A DNA stretch of 64,000 bases from NCBI GenBank assembly GCA_934129885.1, contig CAKOWU010000002.1, forward strand, positions 62,001-126,000, given 5' to 3'. A model generated the notes under the pieces. It did not search any database, was not told where the DNA came from, and was given only the letters and a program-made list of their open reading frames with translations. Made by a program: the position numbers and the translations under genes. Source of the DNA: an uncultured Bacilli bacterium (lineage in GTDB: Bacteria > Bacillota_I > Bacilli_A > RF39 > UBA660). Shown here piece by piece: positions 49,625 through 58,770 of this stretch. Within the stretch, counting starts at the first letter, position 1; the number at the start of each line of letters is the position of its first letter.

Positions 49625-52611
49625 TGGAACAAGAATTAAAAAGAATAATACGTTTTTTTAGAAAAAGGCCATATAATCTCGCAGTACTAGGATTAAGTTT
49701 CTTAGCATTAATTATAATGAGTATAATTTTTAATATCCTTATAGGTCTTATTTCTTTTATATTACTTAACCTTGTGTGGGTTATTCCCTACATAAATACT
49801 AGAAAAAGTCATATAAATAGTAAGACTAGAGTCGCTACTATTGAAAGCAAAAAAGAGATAGATAGAAAAATAGAAAGTGATGAGCAAATGAGTACTAAAC
49901 CACATAAGAAAAAAAATAAAGACAGTAAAAAAACTATTGGCAAAAAAATATTAATTGCCTTACTTGGAATTTTCATTGCAGGAATTATTGCCTTAATAAT
50001 CTTCTTTGCCTATATTGCCCTATCAGCGGGTAAATTTGATCCAGATAAATTATATACCAAAGAAGCCAGCATATTATATGATAAAGATGGTAAGCAATTT
50101 GCCAAGTTAGGTACTGAGATGCGTACTAAAATAAAATATGATGATATGTCAGAAGCATTAATTAACGCTATAATTGCGACTGAAGACTCAAGATTCTTTG
50201 AACATAACGGTTTTGATTTACCTCGTTTCTTAAAGGCTTCATTTGGACAAGTTTTAGGACAAAATGCAGGTGGAGCCTCTACTCTAACTATGCAGGTATC
50301 AAAAAACCAATTTACATCAACTACGTCTAGTGGATTTGCGGGTATAAAACGTAAATTTACCGATATATACATGGCTATATTCCAAATAGAAAGAAATTAT
50401 AGTAAAGAAGAAATACTAGAGTTCTACGCTAACTCATACTATTTAGGAAGTGGTTCTTACGGAGTTGAACAAGCTGCTCAAACATACTTTGGCAAAAATG
50501 CCTCTGAACTTAATATATCAGAAGCAGCTATGCTCGCAGGAATGTTCCAATCTCCAGTAACGTATGACCCTAACTTAAATCCAGAACAGACAGAAAAAAG
50601 ACGTCAAACTGTCTTAAAACTAATGAAAAGACATAAATATATTACTGAAGATGAGTATAATGTCGCAAAAGCAATGACTGTAAATAAAATAGTTAAAAAA
50701 GGAAACAGTGCATCTACAAATAATGCTGAATATCAAGGCTTTATCGATACTGTTGCTGTAGATGTTCAAGAAAAAACAGGATATGACCCTTATTCATATT
50801 CAATGAAAATCTACACTACAATGGATAGGGATGCCCAAGATTACATAACAGGCATTATGAATGGTGAAAACTATACATGGGAAAATGATAAAGTAGATGC
50901 TGGAATAGTGGTTCTAAATACCAAAACGGGTGCTATCACGGCTGTAGGGTCTGGTAGAAATAATTCAGGTGCTAAATCATTTAATAACGCAACTATGACT
51001 AAAAGACAAATAGGTTCAACTGCCAAACCACTATATGATTATGGACCTGCCATCGAATATCTTGACTGGAATACAAACCATCCTATTATCGATGCTAAAT
51101 ACACATATAGTGATGGAACAGAAATAAATAACTGGGATGGTGGCTATAAAGGAATTATTAATATAAGAGAAGCTTTGGTGGATTCACGTAATATCCCAGC
51201 ACTAAAAACGTTCCAAAGTGTAGATAACGGAAAAATAAAAACCTTTGTAGAAAGCCTAGGACTATCTCCAGAAGTATCAGGCGGAAAATTACATGAAGCT
51301 CACGCTATTGGAGGATATACTGGAGAATCACCACTTACTCTTGCTGCTGCCTATGCTGCATTTGGTAACTCTGGTAAATATAATAAACCATACAGTTTCA
51401 CAAAAGTGGTATTTGATAAAAATAATAAAACAAAAACAATTAAAAATGAAAGTGCTGACGTTATGGGATCAGACACAGCCTACATGATAACAGATATGTT
51501 AGTTGATACTGGAAAATCTGCCCTAGGTAGATATAGTAATATAAATGGTAGTCAGTATGCTGCTAAAACTGGTACAACAAACTTTGATGAGAAAACTAAA
51601 AAAGCCCATAACTTACCAGATTCAGCCGTTAATGATTTATGGGTCGCAGGTTATAATGCTGATTATTCAATCGCTGTATGGTATGGTTATGATAAAATTT
51701 CAGATGGACATAACTACTTTGGTTCGTCTCAAAACTCAAAATTATTTAGTGCGGTAGCTAAACATTTCTTTAAACCATCAATAACATTTACAAAACCAGA
51801 TACTGTGACAGAAGTAACTGTTGAAAAATATTGTGCGGCTTCACTATTACCAAGTGAAAATACTCCAGATTCTATGAAAACAACAGAACTATTTAAAACA
51901 AAGAGTAAACCAACTGAAGTATCAAATAGATATGCAAAATTAGATAATGTAACAGGTGCTAAAAGTAGTGTAAATGGTAAAAAAGCCACTTTATCATGGA
52001 ACGCAATTGGAACACCAGATGGTTTAAGTAGTAGTTATTGGAGTTCACAAGTTAATAAAGCCTTCAAAGTATCTAGTGATCAAAGTACTTATTTAAATTA
52101 CATAATGAATTATAACAACTCCGCTTTAGGTAGCGTCGTGTATAACATATACTTAAAAACTGGTAGTGACTTAACAAAAATTGCCACTACTGGAGAAACA
52201 AGTGCAACAATAACTTTACCAAATACTGAATCACCTACTTATGTAATAAAGGCTAGTTACTCTGCTTACGCAGGATGTGAAAGTACAGGAACAGAAGTAA
52301 AAGTAGATTATAAAGCCACTGCAAATGAAGATATTAAAGTTACGCTCGCAGACGGAAAACAAAGAGTAGAAGTTACAAAGACAGAAGGATATACTGACCC
52401 TGCAAGCCCAGTAAAAGCTACTCTTGATGGTGAAGATATTACCAAAGAAGTTGATGACATAAGTATTACATATAGTAAAGATGGTGGTACTTCTACAAAA
52501 TACGTCGCAGGAACTAAATTAGAAGAAATAGGAACTTATACATTTACTTATACAGTTACTTATAAAGATAAAAAGCAAACTGTAACTAGAACAGTAAAAA
52601 TAACCGAATAA
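49624..52611 (+). CDS. ponA: Class A penicillin-binding protein 1A-like, 995 aa
   Basis: Two hydrophobic stretches near the N-terminus (about 18-55 and 110-132) are followed by a GT51 transglycosylase (EDSRFFEHNGFDLPR, then GGASTLTMQVSKNQ; about 185-330). The transpeptidase has the SxxK in GSTAKPLYDYGP (about 465), SRN in VDSRNIPALKTF and KTGTTN in YAAKTGTTNFDEK (about 640). The C-terminal tail (about 780-995) is Thr/Lys-rich and includes an Ig-like repeat region ending TYTFTYTVTYKDKKQTV, as in long PonA forms. It polymerises and cross-links peptidoglycan at the membrane surface. Confidence 0.93.
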   Translation: MEQELKRIIRFFRKRPYNLAVLGLSFLALIIMSIIFNILIGLISFILLNLVWVIPYINTRKSHINSKTRVATIESKKEIDRKIESDEQMSTKPHKKKNKDSKKTIGKKILIALLGIFIAGIIALIIFFAYIALSAGKFDPDKLYTKEASILYDKDGKQFAKLGTEMRTKIKYDDMSEALINAIIATEDSRFFEHNGFDLPRFLKASFGQVLGQNAGGASTLTMQVSKNQFTSTTSSGFAGIKRKFTDIYMAIFQIERNYSKEEILEFYANSYYLGSGSYGVEQAAQTYFGKNASELNISEAAMLAGMFQSPVTYDPNLNPEQTEKRRQTVLKLMKRHKYITEDEYNVAKAMTVNKIVKKGNSASTNNAEYQGFIDTVAVDVQEKTGYDPYSYSMKIYTTMDRDAQDYITGIMNGENYTWENDKVDAGIVVLNTKTGAITAVGSGRNNSGAKSFNNATMTKRQIGSTAKPLYDYGPAIEYLDWNTNHPIIDAKYTYSDGTEINNWDGGYKGIINIREALVDSRNIPALKTFQSVDNGKIKTFVESLGLSPEVSGGKLHEAHAIGGYTGESPLTLAAAYAAFGNSGKYNKPYSFTKVVFDKNNKTKTIKNESADVMGSDTAYMITDMLVDTGKSALGRYSNINGSQYAAKTGTTNFDEKTKKAHNLPDSAVNDLWVAGYNADYSIAVWYGYDKISDGHNYFGSSQNSKLFSAVAKHFFKPSITFTKPDTVTEVTVEKYCAASLLPSENTPDSMKTTELFKTKSKPTEVSNRYAKLDNVTGAKSSVNGKKATLSWNAIGTPDGLSSSYWSSQVNKAFKVSSDQSTYLNYIMNYNNSALGSVVYNIYLKTGSDLTKIATTGETSATITLPNTESPTYVIKASYSAYAGCESTGTEVKVDYKATANEDIKVTLADGKQRVEVTKTEGYTDPASPVKATLDGEDITKEVDDISITYSKDGGTSTKYVAGTKLEEIGTYTFTYTVTYKDKKQTVTRTVKITE

Positions 52612-52640
52612 AAATACTGAAACTAATTCAGTATTTTTTA
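52611..52640. terminator. Bidirectional terminator between pbp1A and the nudix gene
   Basis: AATACTGAA and TTCAGTATT arms with flanking A/T-runs lie between convergent genes. Confidence 0.8.
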
Positions 52641-53033
52641 TTTTCTATTTATATATTTTAGAGCATTAGCAAGGACCTTTTTATCATTATCAAAAGTAAC
52701 CATTTCCATTGCCCTATCCATAGGCATCCACATAACTTCAGATACTTCCTCTAATTGAGGTTTTTCCTTACCACCTGTTACAGTTGCTGCAAAATAAACA
52801 ACATCCTTCATAATTAAAGGTTTTGGACTATAAGAAATAACGTATCTAAATCTATTATCAATTTTTGTCTCAAGACCAGTCTCTTCTAAAATTTCTCTAT
52901 AGGCAGTCTCTTCTTCGGTCTCATTGCCCTCTACATGTCCTTTAGGAAACGCTATATGTCCTGCATTATGCTTGATAAGCAAAACCTTATCATCATTATA
53001 CACAATCGCACCACATGATTTTTCTTTATTCAT
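52638..53033 (-). CDS. Nudix hydrolase, 131 aa
   Basis: The Nudix box GHVEGNETEEETAYREILEETGL is complete (G-x5-E-x7-REU-x-EE-x-GU). The short length and the preceding AFPKGHVE match the diadenosine-tetraphosphate/MutT-like subgroup of Bacillota. It probably hydrolyses a nucleotide with a linked phosphate, substrate unknown. Its start overlaps the stop of nth by eight bases, so it is the last gene of the dnaD-nth-nudix run. Confidence 0.88.
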   Translation of the reverse strand: MNKEKSCGAIVYNDDKVLLIKHNAGHIAFPKGHVEGNETEEETAYREILEETGLETKIDNRFRYVISYSPKPLIMKDVVYFAATVTGGKEKPQLEEVSEVMWMPMDRAMEMVTFDNDKKVLANALKYINRK

Positions 53034-53661
53034 TTCTACTCTCCTTACAATATTTTCTTAATTTACAACTACCACATTTTGGTAACCTTGCTGTGCAGTA
53101 ATATCTACCAAACAAAACCATTTGATGATGTAGCCTACATAAAGCCTCTTTATCAAATGTTAACTCCAATTTTTTCTCAATAATATTTGGACTGTCTCCT
53201 TCATTTGCAATACCAATTCTAATACTAACGCGACTTACATGAGTATCCACCGCAATACAAGGGACATTATATATATTACTAAGCACTACGTTTGTAGTTT
53301 TCCTACCAACTCCAGGTAAACTCTCCAAATACTCCCTATCATTAGGCACTACGCCATTACATTCTGAATAAAGCCTCTTCGCAATTGAAATAACATTTTT
53401 TGCCTTCTTATTAAAAGTACCTATTGGTCTAATAATTCTAATTACATCATTAATATCGGCTTTACTTAATGAATTTAAATCCGGATATTTACTAAATAAT
53501 ACCTCCGTAACCATATTTACTCGTTTATCGGTCGTCTGTGCACTAAGCATCGTTGCAATAACAAGTTCATAATCTTTATTATAGTTAAGTTCACACTTGG
53601 GATTTGGGAATAATTCATCTAAGAAAGTTTGTACATCATTCGTTAAGCCAGTCATAATCAA
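53026..53661 (-). CDS. nth: Endonuclease III, 211 aa
   Basis: The helix-hairpin-helix LPGVGRKTTNVVLSN with the catalytic Lys (in GRKT) and the Asp in IAVDTHVSRV define the HhH-GPD family. The C-terminal four-cysteine [4Fe-4S] loop CTARLPKCGSCKLRKYC is complete. The enzyme removes oxidised pyrimidines from DNA and cuts the abasic site. It overlaps dnaD by 26 bases upstream. The same dnaD-nth order occurs in B. subtilis. Confidence 0.95.
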   Translation of the reverse strand: MIMTGLTNDVQTFLDELFPNPKCELNYNKDYELVIATMLSAQTTDKRVNMVTEVLFSKYPDLNSLSKADINDVIRIIRPIGTFNKKAKNVISIAKRLYSECNGVVPNDREYLESLPGVGRKTTNVVLSNIYNVPCIAVDTHVSRVSIRIGIANEGDSPNIIEKKLELTFDKEALCRLHHQMVLFGRYYCTARLPKCGSCKLRKYCKESRNE

Positions 53662-54268
53662 ATACCTCTCGTTTAGGCTTGTTATTTCTAAAAGTCTTGT
53701 TACTCTTATCTAAATCCGCTTTAGTTTTTATGCCTTTTTTCTTCCATTCAAATAAAATTTTATCAATATATCTTAAGTTAGTAACACCATTAAATATTGC
53801 TTCTTTTAAAGCTAAATCAATTGTTTCTTCCAAAAAGCCATCATCAAGCCAAGCACCAATAATCTCATATTCTTTAGGACTTAAAGTTCTACCAAATTCT
53901 TTTTCAAACTTATCATAAATAGTAACGTCTATTTCTTTATCTTCTTTGTCTTCTATAAAAAGCAAAGCAAGTTTATTATAAAGTTCATCTAATGAGAAAT
54001 ACTCTTCTATCTTTTTATTGTTAGAAATACTTTCTAATTTGATAATATCTTTTTTAGTTAAAGAAGATACTAGTTCTAAAACTTTAAAGACTTCCATATC
54101 TAAATCTTTCGCAATTCTCTCTGGATCAAACTCATTATTAGTGGTTAAATAAATAAGGAAAATAGTCTCTAACTCTGTGAGTTTTAACTTCTTATATCTG
54201 GTAAGAAGCAACTTTGGAAAAACCACACTACCTTCTTTAAATAAATCAATAATTTTACCAGTCATCAA
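53636..54268 (-). CDS. dnaD: DnaD primosome protein, 210 aa
   Basis: The N-terminal winged-helix oligomerisation domain (about 1-95, LLTRYKKLKLTELETIFLIY) and the C-terminal DnaD domain (about 120-190, with EKEFGRTLSPKEYEIIGAWL and a YIDKILFEWKKKGI-type motif) are both present. DnaD helps load the replicative helicase at oriC and during restart. It is the first gene of the dnaD-nth-nudix run, convergent with recU-pbp1A, and matches the Bacillota arrangement. Confidence 0.9.
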   Translation of the reverse strand: MMTGKIIDLFKEGSVVFPKLLLTRYKKLKLTELETIFLIYLTTNNEFDPERIAKDLDMEVFKVLELVSSLTKKDIIKLESISNNKKIEEYFSLDELYNKLALLFIEDKEDKEIDVTIYDKFEKEFGRTLSPKEYEIIGAWLDDGFLEETIDLALKEAIFNGVTNLRYIDKILFEWKKKGIKTKADLDKSNKTFRNNKPKREVFDYDWLNE

Positions 54269-54300
54269 AAATAACCTCCCTTCAAAACAATAAAAATAAA

Positions 54301-54900
54301 TTAATATCTTGCCTGCGGAATAATCATTACACTATAAGATTCATCATCAAACTTTAAAATAGAAAAACTTTCCGTATCAATCATATGACTATCAGTCCAA
54401 GATTCAAATGTATCTTCTAAAAATTTAGCTGAAATATCTTTGTCATAAAAAATTATACTAGCATTTGTAGGTATGGCAAACTCTTCATTAAGAGATATTA
54501 AATAAATGAAGTTGCACCCTTTCACATTTCTATGAATATTATCATAAATACATAAAGTATAATTGTTTATTCTAAAACTAAATCTATCTTTACCTAGATA
54601 AACATAAGCATTTCTAATTTTTTTTGAAAACTTACCTTCTAAAAAATGGATACTAGGATTAGAATTAAAAATCATTAAATTTTTCTTTATATCCAAATCA
54701 TTTTTATACTTAATGATAAATAAATCGCTATCATTTTTATCCATTAAAAGGAGCGATGTACTGTTTTTTAGTTTCATAAATACTAAAAATATTTCATTAT
54801 CTCCTATATCAAGATCAATTTTTTTTAAATTATTCGCACTACTATGAATATTAAAAAATAAAATAAATAAAATTAAAAACAAAAATATAACCTTTTTCAT
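54301..54900 (-). CDS. Exported or membrane-anchored protein of unknown function, 199 aa
   Basis: I do not recognise the family. A cleavable-looking signal (MKKVIFLFLILFILFFNIHSSA) precedes about 175 residues with mixed strands and many charged residues. No transmembrane helix, cysteine pair or catalytic motif stands out. It lies between cca and dnaD on the same strand, in a housekeeping stretch, with 25 bases to cca. The gene may be specific to this lineage. Confidence 0.55.
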   Translation of the reverse strand: MKKVIFLFLILFILFFNIHSSANNLKKIDLDIGDNEIFLVFMKLKNSTSLLLMDKNDSDLFIIKYKNDLDIKKNLMIFNSNPSIHFLEGKFSKKIRNAYVYLGKDRFSFRINNYTLCIYDNIHRNVKGCNFIYLISLNEEFAIPTNASIIFYDKDISAKFLEDTFESWTDSHMIDTESFSILKFDDESYSVMIIPQARY

Positions 54901-54925
54901 AATATCGCCCTATTAAAGCGTATGA

Positions 54926-56017
54926 CTATAAATAATTTTTAATTAAATAATTTTTAAGTATTTCTTCATCATTATCTAAAGTATTATCTAAAATTTTTTC
55001 TTCAACATCATTTAAGATATCTCTAATAAATTTACCCGGCTCTTTGCCTAAAATCTCACAAATAGCCTCGGGCTTAAGTTTAATATCAAGTCTACTGTGA
55101 ATAGGCATGTTTAAATAAATCTCATTAAGTTCTTTTTTACTTACATCGTTTACCTCGCAAACTAAAGAACATACATAAAGGCCATATTCATAAATAACTC
55201 TTCTATCAAGAATATCTCTATCTTTAAGTTTTAAAATCTTAAAAATAGTATCTTGCTCTTGTGCATTAAATGGATACTTACATGTAACGTCAAGTAAAGC
55301 CCAAGTAACTATCATTGATGGTGTGATCATAATTTTTTTTAAATTAGGTATCTCAAGGCTATCAGATAGTTTAAGTTCATTTAATAACTTAATACCATAT
55401 TCTTTATTAGAACTGGCGAAAATAATATCAAGTTCTTCCCTTCTTCTTTGTGCTGATAACTTTCTAACAAGGCCACTATATTTCTTAATATATGCCTTTA
55501 AAACTGGTTCTAATTCAAAATTTAAAATAGTCGCAAATCTGATGGCACGTAATATTCTAAGGGCATCCTCTTTAAGTTTAATTTTTGGATTTCCAACCAT
55601 TCTAATAATCTTATTATCTAAATCGCTTTTTGCATTAAGTAAGTCAATTTGTTTACCCTCTTTATCAATGCAAAGTGTATTAATTGTGAAATCTCTTCGT
55701 TTAAGATCTTCTTCTAAACTATCAACATATTTAATAACACTAGGCTTACGATTATTAATATATTTACCTTCACTTCTAAATGTTGTAATCTCTATTCTAA
55801 CGTTTTCGTGCAGAATAGTGACGGAACCATATTCAAAGTTTGTTGTAACTACATCTGGAAAAATTTTTATAATCTCCATCGGAGTTGCGTCTGTACAAAC
55901 ATCAATGTCAGTAGATCCTCTTTTTAAATATAAGTCTCTTGGATATCCTCCAATAATATAAGCCTTATATCCATATTCTTCTATTCTATTAAGTACATTT
56001 AAACCAATATTATACAT
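54926..56017 (-). CDS. cca: CCA-adding enzyme / tRNA nucleotidyltransferase, 363 aa
   Basis: The class II nucleotidyltransferase head domain begins AYIIGGYPRDLYLKRGSTDIDVCT (metal-binding GG...DID), and RRDFTINTLCID, LKEDALRILRAIRFATILNF and a neck with AQRRREELD follow. It repairs or completes the 3' CCA of tRNAs. All complete tRNA genes in the window encode CCA, so its role here is mainly repair. It follows hup on the same strand and lies 37 bases downstream of it. Confidence 0.9.
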   Translation of the reverse strand: MYNIGLNVLNRIEEYGYKAYIIGGYPRDLYLKRGSTDIDVCTDATPMEIIKIFPDVVTTNFEYGSVTILHENVRIEITTFRSEGKYINNRKPSVIKYVDSLEEDLKRRDFTINTLCIDKEGKQIDLLNAKSDLDNKIIRMVGNPKIKLKEDALRILRAIRFATILNFELEPVLKAYIKKYSGLVRKLSAQRRREELDIIFASSNKEYGIKLLNELKLSDSLEIPNLKKIMITPSMIVTWALLDVTCKYPFNAQEQDTIFKILKLKDRDILDRRVIYEYGLYVCSLVCEVNDVSKKELNEIYLNMPIHSRLDIKLKPEAICEILGKEPGKFIRDILNDVEEKILDNTLDNDEEILKNYLIKNYL

Positions 56018-56041
56018 AATACTTCATCTCCAAACAGAAAA

Positions 56042-56058
56042 AAGGCCAAAGAGCCTAT
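56042..56058 (-). terminator. Terminator of the HU gene
   Basis: AGGCTCTTTGGCCTTTTTTC on the minus strand is a short hairpin with a U-run at the stop of hup. Confidence 0.6.
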
Positions 56059-56327
56059 TTCAAAGCATACTTAAGTTTTGTACCAGCCTTAATAACAACT
56101 GTATTTTTAGCAGGAACATCTATAATTTCACCAGTTCTAGGATTACGTCCTTTTCTAGCAGCCTTTTTTTTAAGTGAAAAATTACAAAAACCATTAATAG
56201 TAACTTTTCCTTCTTTTTTTAGTCCACTAGTAATTCCTACTAAAACAGAATCAAACATTACCATAACATCGGCCTTGTCAAAGCCTGTGTCTGCGACTAT
56301 AAAATCAATAAGTTCCTGTTTTGTCAT
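56055..56327 (-). CDS. hup: HU-family DNA-binding protein, 90 aa
   Basis: The sequence has the HU signature MTKQELIDFIVADTGFDKAD at the N-terminus and VTINGFCNFSLKKKAARKGRNP with the DNA-bending arm KGRNPRTGEIIDVPAK, ending with the C-terminal helix strand. Length is standard. HU coats and bends chromosomal DNA. In B. subtilis hbs sits next to spoIVA, and here too spoIVA lies immediately upstream. Confidence 0.95.
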   Translation of the reverse strand: MTKQELIDFIVADTGFDKADVMVMFDSVLVGITSGLKKEGKVTINGFCNFSLKKKAARKGRNPRTGEIIDVPAKNTVVIKAGTKLKYALK

Positions 56328-56494
56328 AATTTAAGCCTCCACTTGTCACAACTAAAGAATACCATTTTTAAAGCCAAAAATCAATAGAATTTTATGTATT
56401 TCTTATGTCAAAAATTAATATTAAATAGACTAAATAGTAATCATTATTTTATAACTAATGTAAGAGCACTTAAGATTTAATATATAAACAATAA

Positions 56495-57970
56495 TTAAAT
56501 CACAATTGCGAATAAATTTCCAGAACCTTTATTAACAAGTTTAGATAAAGTCTGTTGTAACTTAAATCTAACAGCCTCTGGCATTAATGAAAGTTTTGCC
56601 TGTATACCCTCCTGAACGATAACATCTAGACTTCTACCAAAGATTTCACTTTTCCAAATATTGTTAGAATCACTCTCTTTTCCTTTCATTAAATGGTCAA
56701 TAAGTTCTTTACTTTGGATTTCGGAACCAATAATTGGTTCAAAAGTACTTTCTACATCTACTCTAATCATATGAATAGATGGGGCGACTGCTTTTAATTT
56801 AATACCGTATCTACTACCTTGTTTTAAAATTTCTGGTGTATCAAGCGACATATCATTAAGAGTAGGACTTGCGACACCATAGCCAGTAGTTTTGACCATT
56901 TTTAAGGCATCTTTAATTTGATCATATTCACATTTTGCTTCGTTATATTCTTGGAACAATGATAGAAGTTGTGAACGATTGGTAATATCGACACCAATAA
57001 TTTCTTTAAGAACTTCATTATATAAGTCATCTGGAGCTTTTAACGTAACATTAACTTCACCTGTTGAAGTATCAACGTTAGATAAGTAAGCCTGTCTAAT
57101 ATACTCGCATTCTTCTAATTTTTCAGTGATAACATCAATATCTCTAAGTTTATCAATTTCACATATACTATCTCTGATTGTATCAATATATGCTTTCTTA
57201 AGCCAGTTATTAGGCGCTAGTGTAGCAATCCAGTCTGGCATATCGACATTAATCCTAACAACTGGGAACTCATATAAGGCTTCTCTTAAAATGTTGTATG
57301 CGTCTCTTTCACTCATATTGTCAACATTCATTGGAATAACTGGCACATTATAACATTCTCTAAGCGAGGCCGCTAAATTTTCGGTCTCTGGTAACATTGG
57401 ATGTGTACTATTTAATATAACAATATATGGCTTACCAATTTCACTAAGTTCGTCTGCGATTCTTTGTTCTGCAGGGGCATAACACTCTCTGTTAAACTCT
57501 CCGATAGAACCGTCAGAAGTTATTAAAACGCCAATACTAGAGTGGTCTTTAATAACTTTTTCAGTCCCTATTTCAGCTGCTTCAACAAATGGAATTTCCT
57601 CCTCATACCATGGTGTGCGCACCATTCTAGGACCGTTTTCATCCTCATATCCTTTGGCTCCGTCAATTACATATCCGACGCAGTCTACTAGGCGCACATT
57701 AGCACTAAAGTCATCAATATTGATTTTGGCGGCGTTACTAGGTACAAATTTAGGTTCTGTAGTCATGATGGTCTTACCTTGTGCAGATTGAGGAATTTCA
57801 TCAAGTGTCCTCTTTCTTTCGTATTCATCTAAGATATTAGGTACAACTAAATTTTCTAAAAATCTTTTGATAAATGTACTTTTACCAGTTCTTACAGCTC
57901 CAACTACGCCAAGATAAATATCACCGCCAGTTCTTTCTGTAATACTTTTAATAATATCTATTTTTTCCAT
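56495..57970 (-). CDS. spoIVA: Stage IV sporulation protein A, 491 aa
   Basis: The N-terminal P-loop is in YLGVVGAVRTGKSTFIKRF (TRAFAC-like ATPase), followed by DEIPQSAQGKTIMTTEPKFV and SANVRLVDCVGYVIDGAKGY. The C-terminal half holds the polymerisation segments (about 250-491), ending with a short hydrophobic stretch (KGSGNLFAIVI) that anchors the coat to the outer forespore membrane. Full length is the usual 492. It makes the basal layer of the spore coat. It lies directly upstream of hup, as in B. subtilis. Confidence 0.96.
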   Translation of the reverse strand: MEKIDIIKSITERTGGDIYLGVVGAVRTGKSTFIKRFLENLVVPNILDEYERKRTLDEIPQSAQGKTIMTTEPKFVPSNAAKINIDDFSANVRLVDCVGYVIDGAKGYEDENGPRMVRTPWYEEEIPFVEAAEIGTEKVIKDHSSIGVLITSDGSIGEFNRECYAPAEQRIADELSEIGKPYIVILNSTHPMLPETENLAASLRECYNVPVIPMNVDNMSERDAYNILREALYEFPVVRINVDMPDWIATLAPNNWLKKAYIDTIRDSICEIDKLRDIDVITEKLEECEYIRQAYLSNVDTSTGEVNVTLKAPDDLYNEVLKEIIGVDITNRSQLLSLFQEYNEAKCEYDQIKDALKMVKTTGYGVASPTLNDMSLDTPEILKQGSRYGIKLKAVAPSIHMIRVDVESTFEPIIGSEIQSKELIDHLMKGKESDSNNIWKSEIFGRSLDVIVQEGIQAKLSLMPEAVRFKLQQTLSKLVNKGSGNLFAIVI

Positions 57971-58079
57971 ATAATCCCTCCATAGTTTACTTAAATATAT
58001 TCAAAATATTTTATCTTTATACACAATTTTTTTAAAACTACACCAAAATATAGTATAATGTAACAAAGGAGTGAGACGT

Positions 58080-58358
58080 ATGGAAAATAAAGAAGTAATG
58101 ACTACTATGGATAATACACCAATTAGTCCTTGGGGATACTGCGGATACTATATACTATTTAGCATTCCAATTATAGGGTTTATATGCGCGATAATATTTG
58201 CTGTAAGTACAACTGGTAACATCAACCGTAGGAATCTTGCTAGAGGATACTGGTGTATGGTTCTATTAGCATTCATTATGATTGCCTTTATGTTATTACT
58301 TGCTGCAGTCGCTGGTATATCTGTTAGTGACGCTACTGCGAGTGCTATAACTGCTTAA
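58080..58358 (+). CDS. Small membrane protein with DUF4190-like topology, 92 aa
   Basis: The N-terminal region is charged and polar (MENKEVMTTMDNTPISPWGY), then two membrane helices occur (about 22-46, YCGYYILFSIPIIGFICAII; about 62-80). This layout is typical of small plasma-membrane proteins with unclear function. The start is ATG at 58080, with AAAGGAG nine bases upstream, not the GTG at 58071. Upstream TATAAT at about 58052 may be its -10. A strong terminator follows at 58359-58384. Confidence 0.55.
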   Translation: MENKEVMTTMDNTPISPWGYCGYYILFSIPIIGFICAIIFAVSTTGNINRRNLARGYWCMVLLAFIMIAFMLLLAAVAGISVSDATASAITA

Positions 58359-58384
58359 AAAAATAGGGAAACCTATTTTTTTTG
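58359..58384 (+). terminator. Terminator of the small membrane protein gene
   Basis: AATAGG-GAAA-CCTATT is a tetraloop hairpin followed by TTTTTTT directly after the stop. Confidence 0.85.
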
Positions 58385-58465
58385 ATTACCCTATTTATCT
58401 TCTTTAAATAAAAGAAAGTACGATTTTACATAGACTGACAAAACTTTTAAAAGTGTAAACTTATG

Positions 58466-58708
58466 TTATATTAATTTGTCAATATCATTTGGGACTTTGT
58501 CATTAACAACTGCATTTACAATTTTATCTTCTTTATCTTTAGAAACAACTCTACCTGTCATCTGACCAAGTTCTTGAATAACCTCTCTTAAAGTATTTTC
58601 ATTCTTTAAATCATTTTGTTGTAATTTTTGGGCTAAATCTAAAATAGTTTGTTTCCCAACATTTGTCTTCTTTTCAACTCTATCGAAAAAACCATCTGAA
58701 AAACGCAT
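58466..58708 (-). CDS. spoVIF: Stage VI sporulation protein F, 80 aa
   Basis: The short sequence begins FSDGFFDRVEKKTNVGKQTIL and has DLAQKLQQNDLKNENTLREV, VSKDKEDKIVNAVVNDKVP and ND-DKLI, which match the SpoVIF family of small coat-assembly regulators. Length fits. In B. subtilis spoVIF is made late in the mother cell and affects coat assembly through GerE-dependent genes. It sits between der and spoIVA, close to the B. subtilis gene order except for the inserted small membrane protein. Confidence 0.85.
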   Translation of the reverse strand: MRFSDGFFDRVEKKTNVGKQTILDLAQKLQQNDLKNENTLREVIQELGQMTGRVVSKDKEDKIVNAVVNDKVPNDIDKLI

Positions 58709-58770
58709 TACATCATCTCCTAGATTAATATATGAAACTATATAAAAAAAGTTATAAGAAAAAACAAGAA

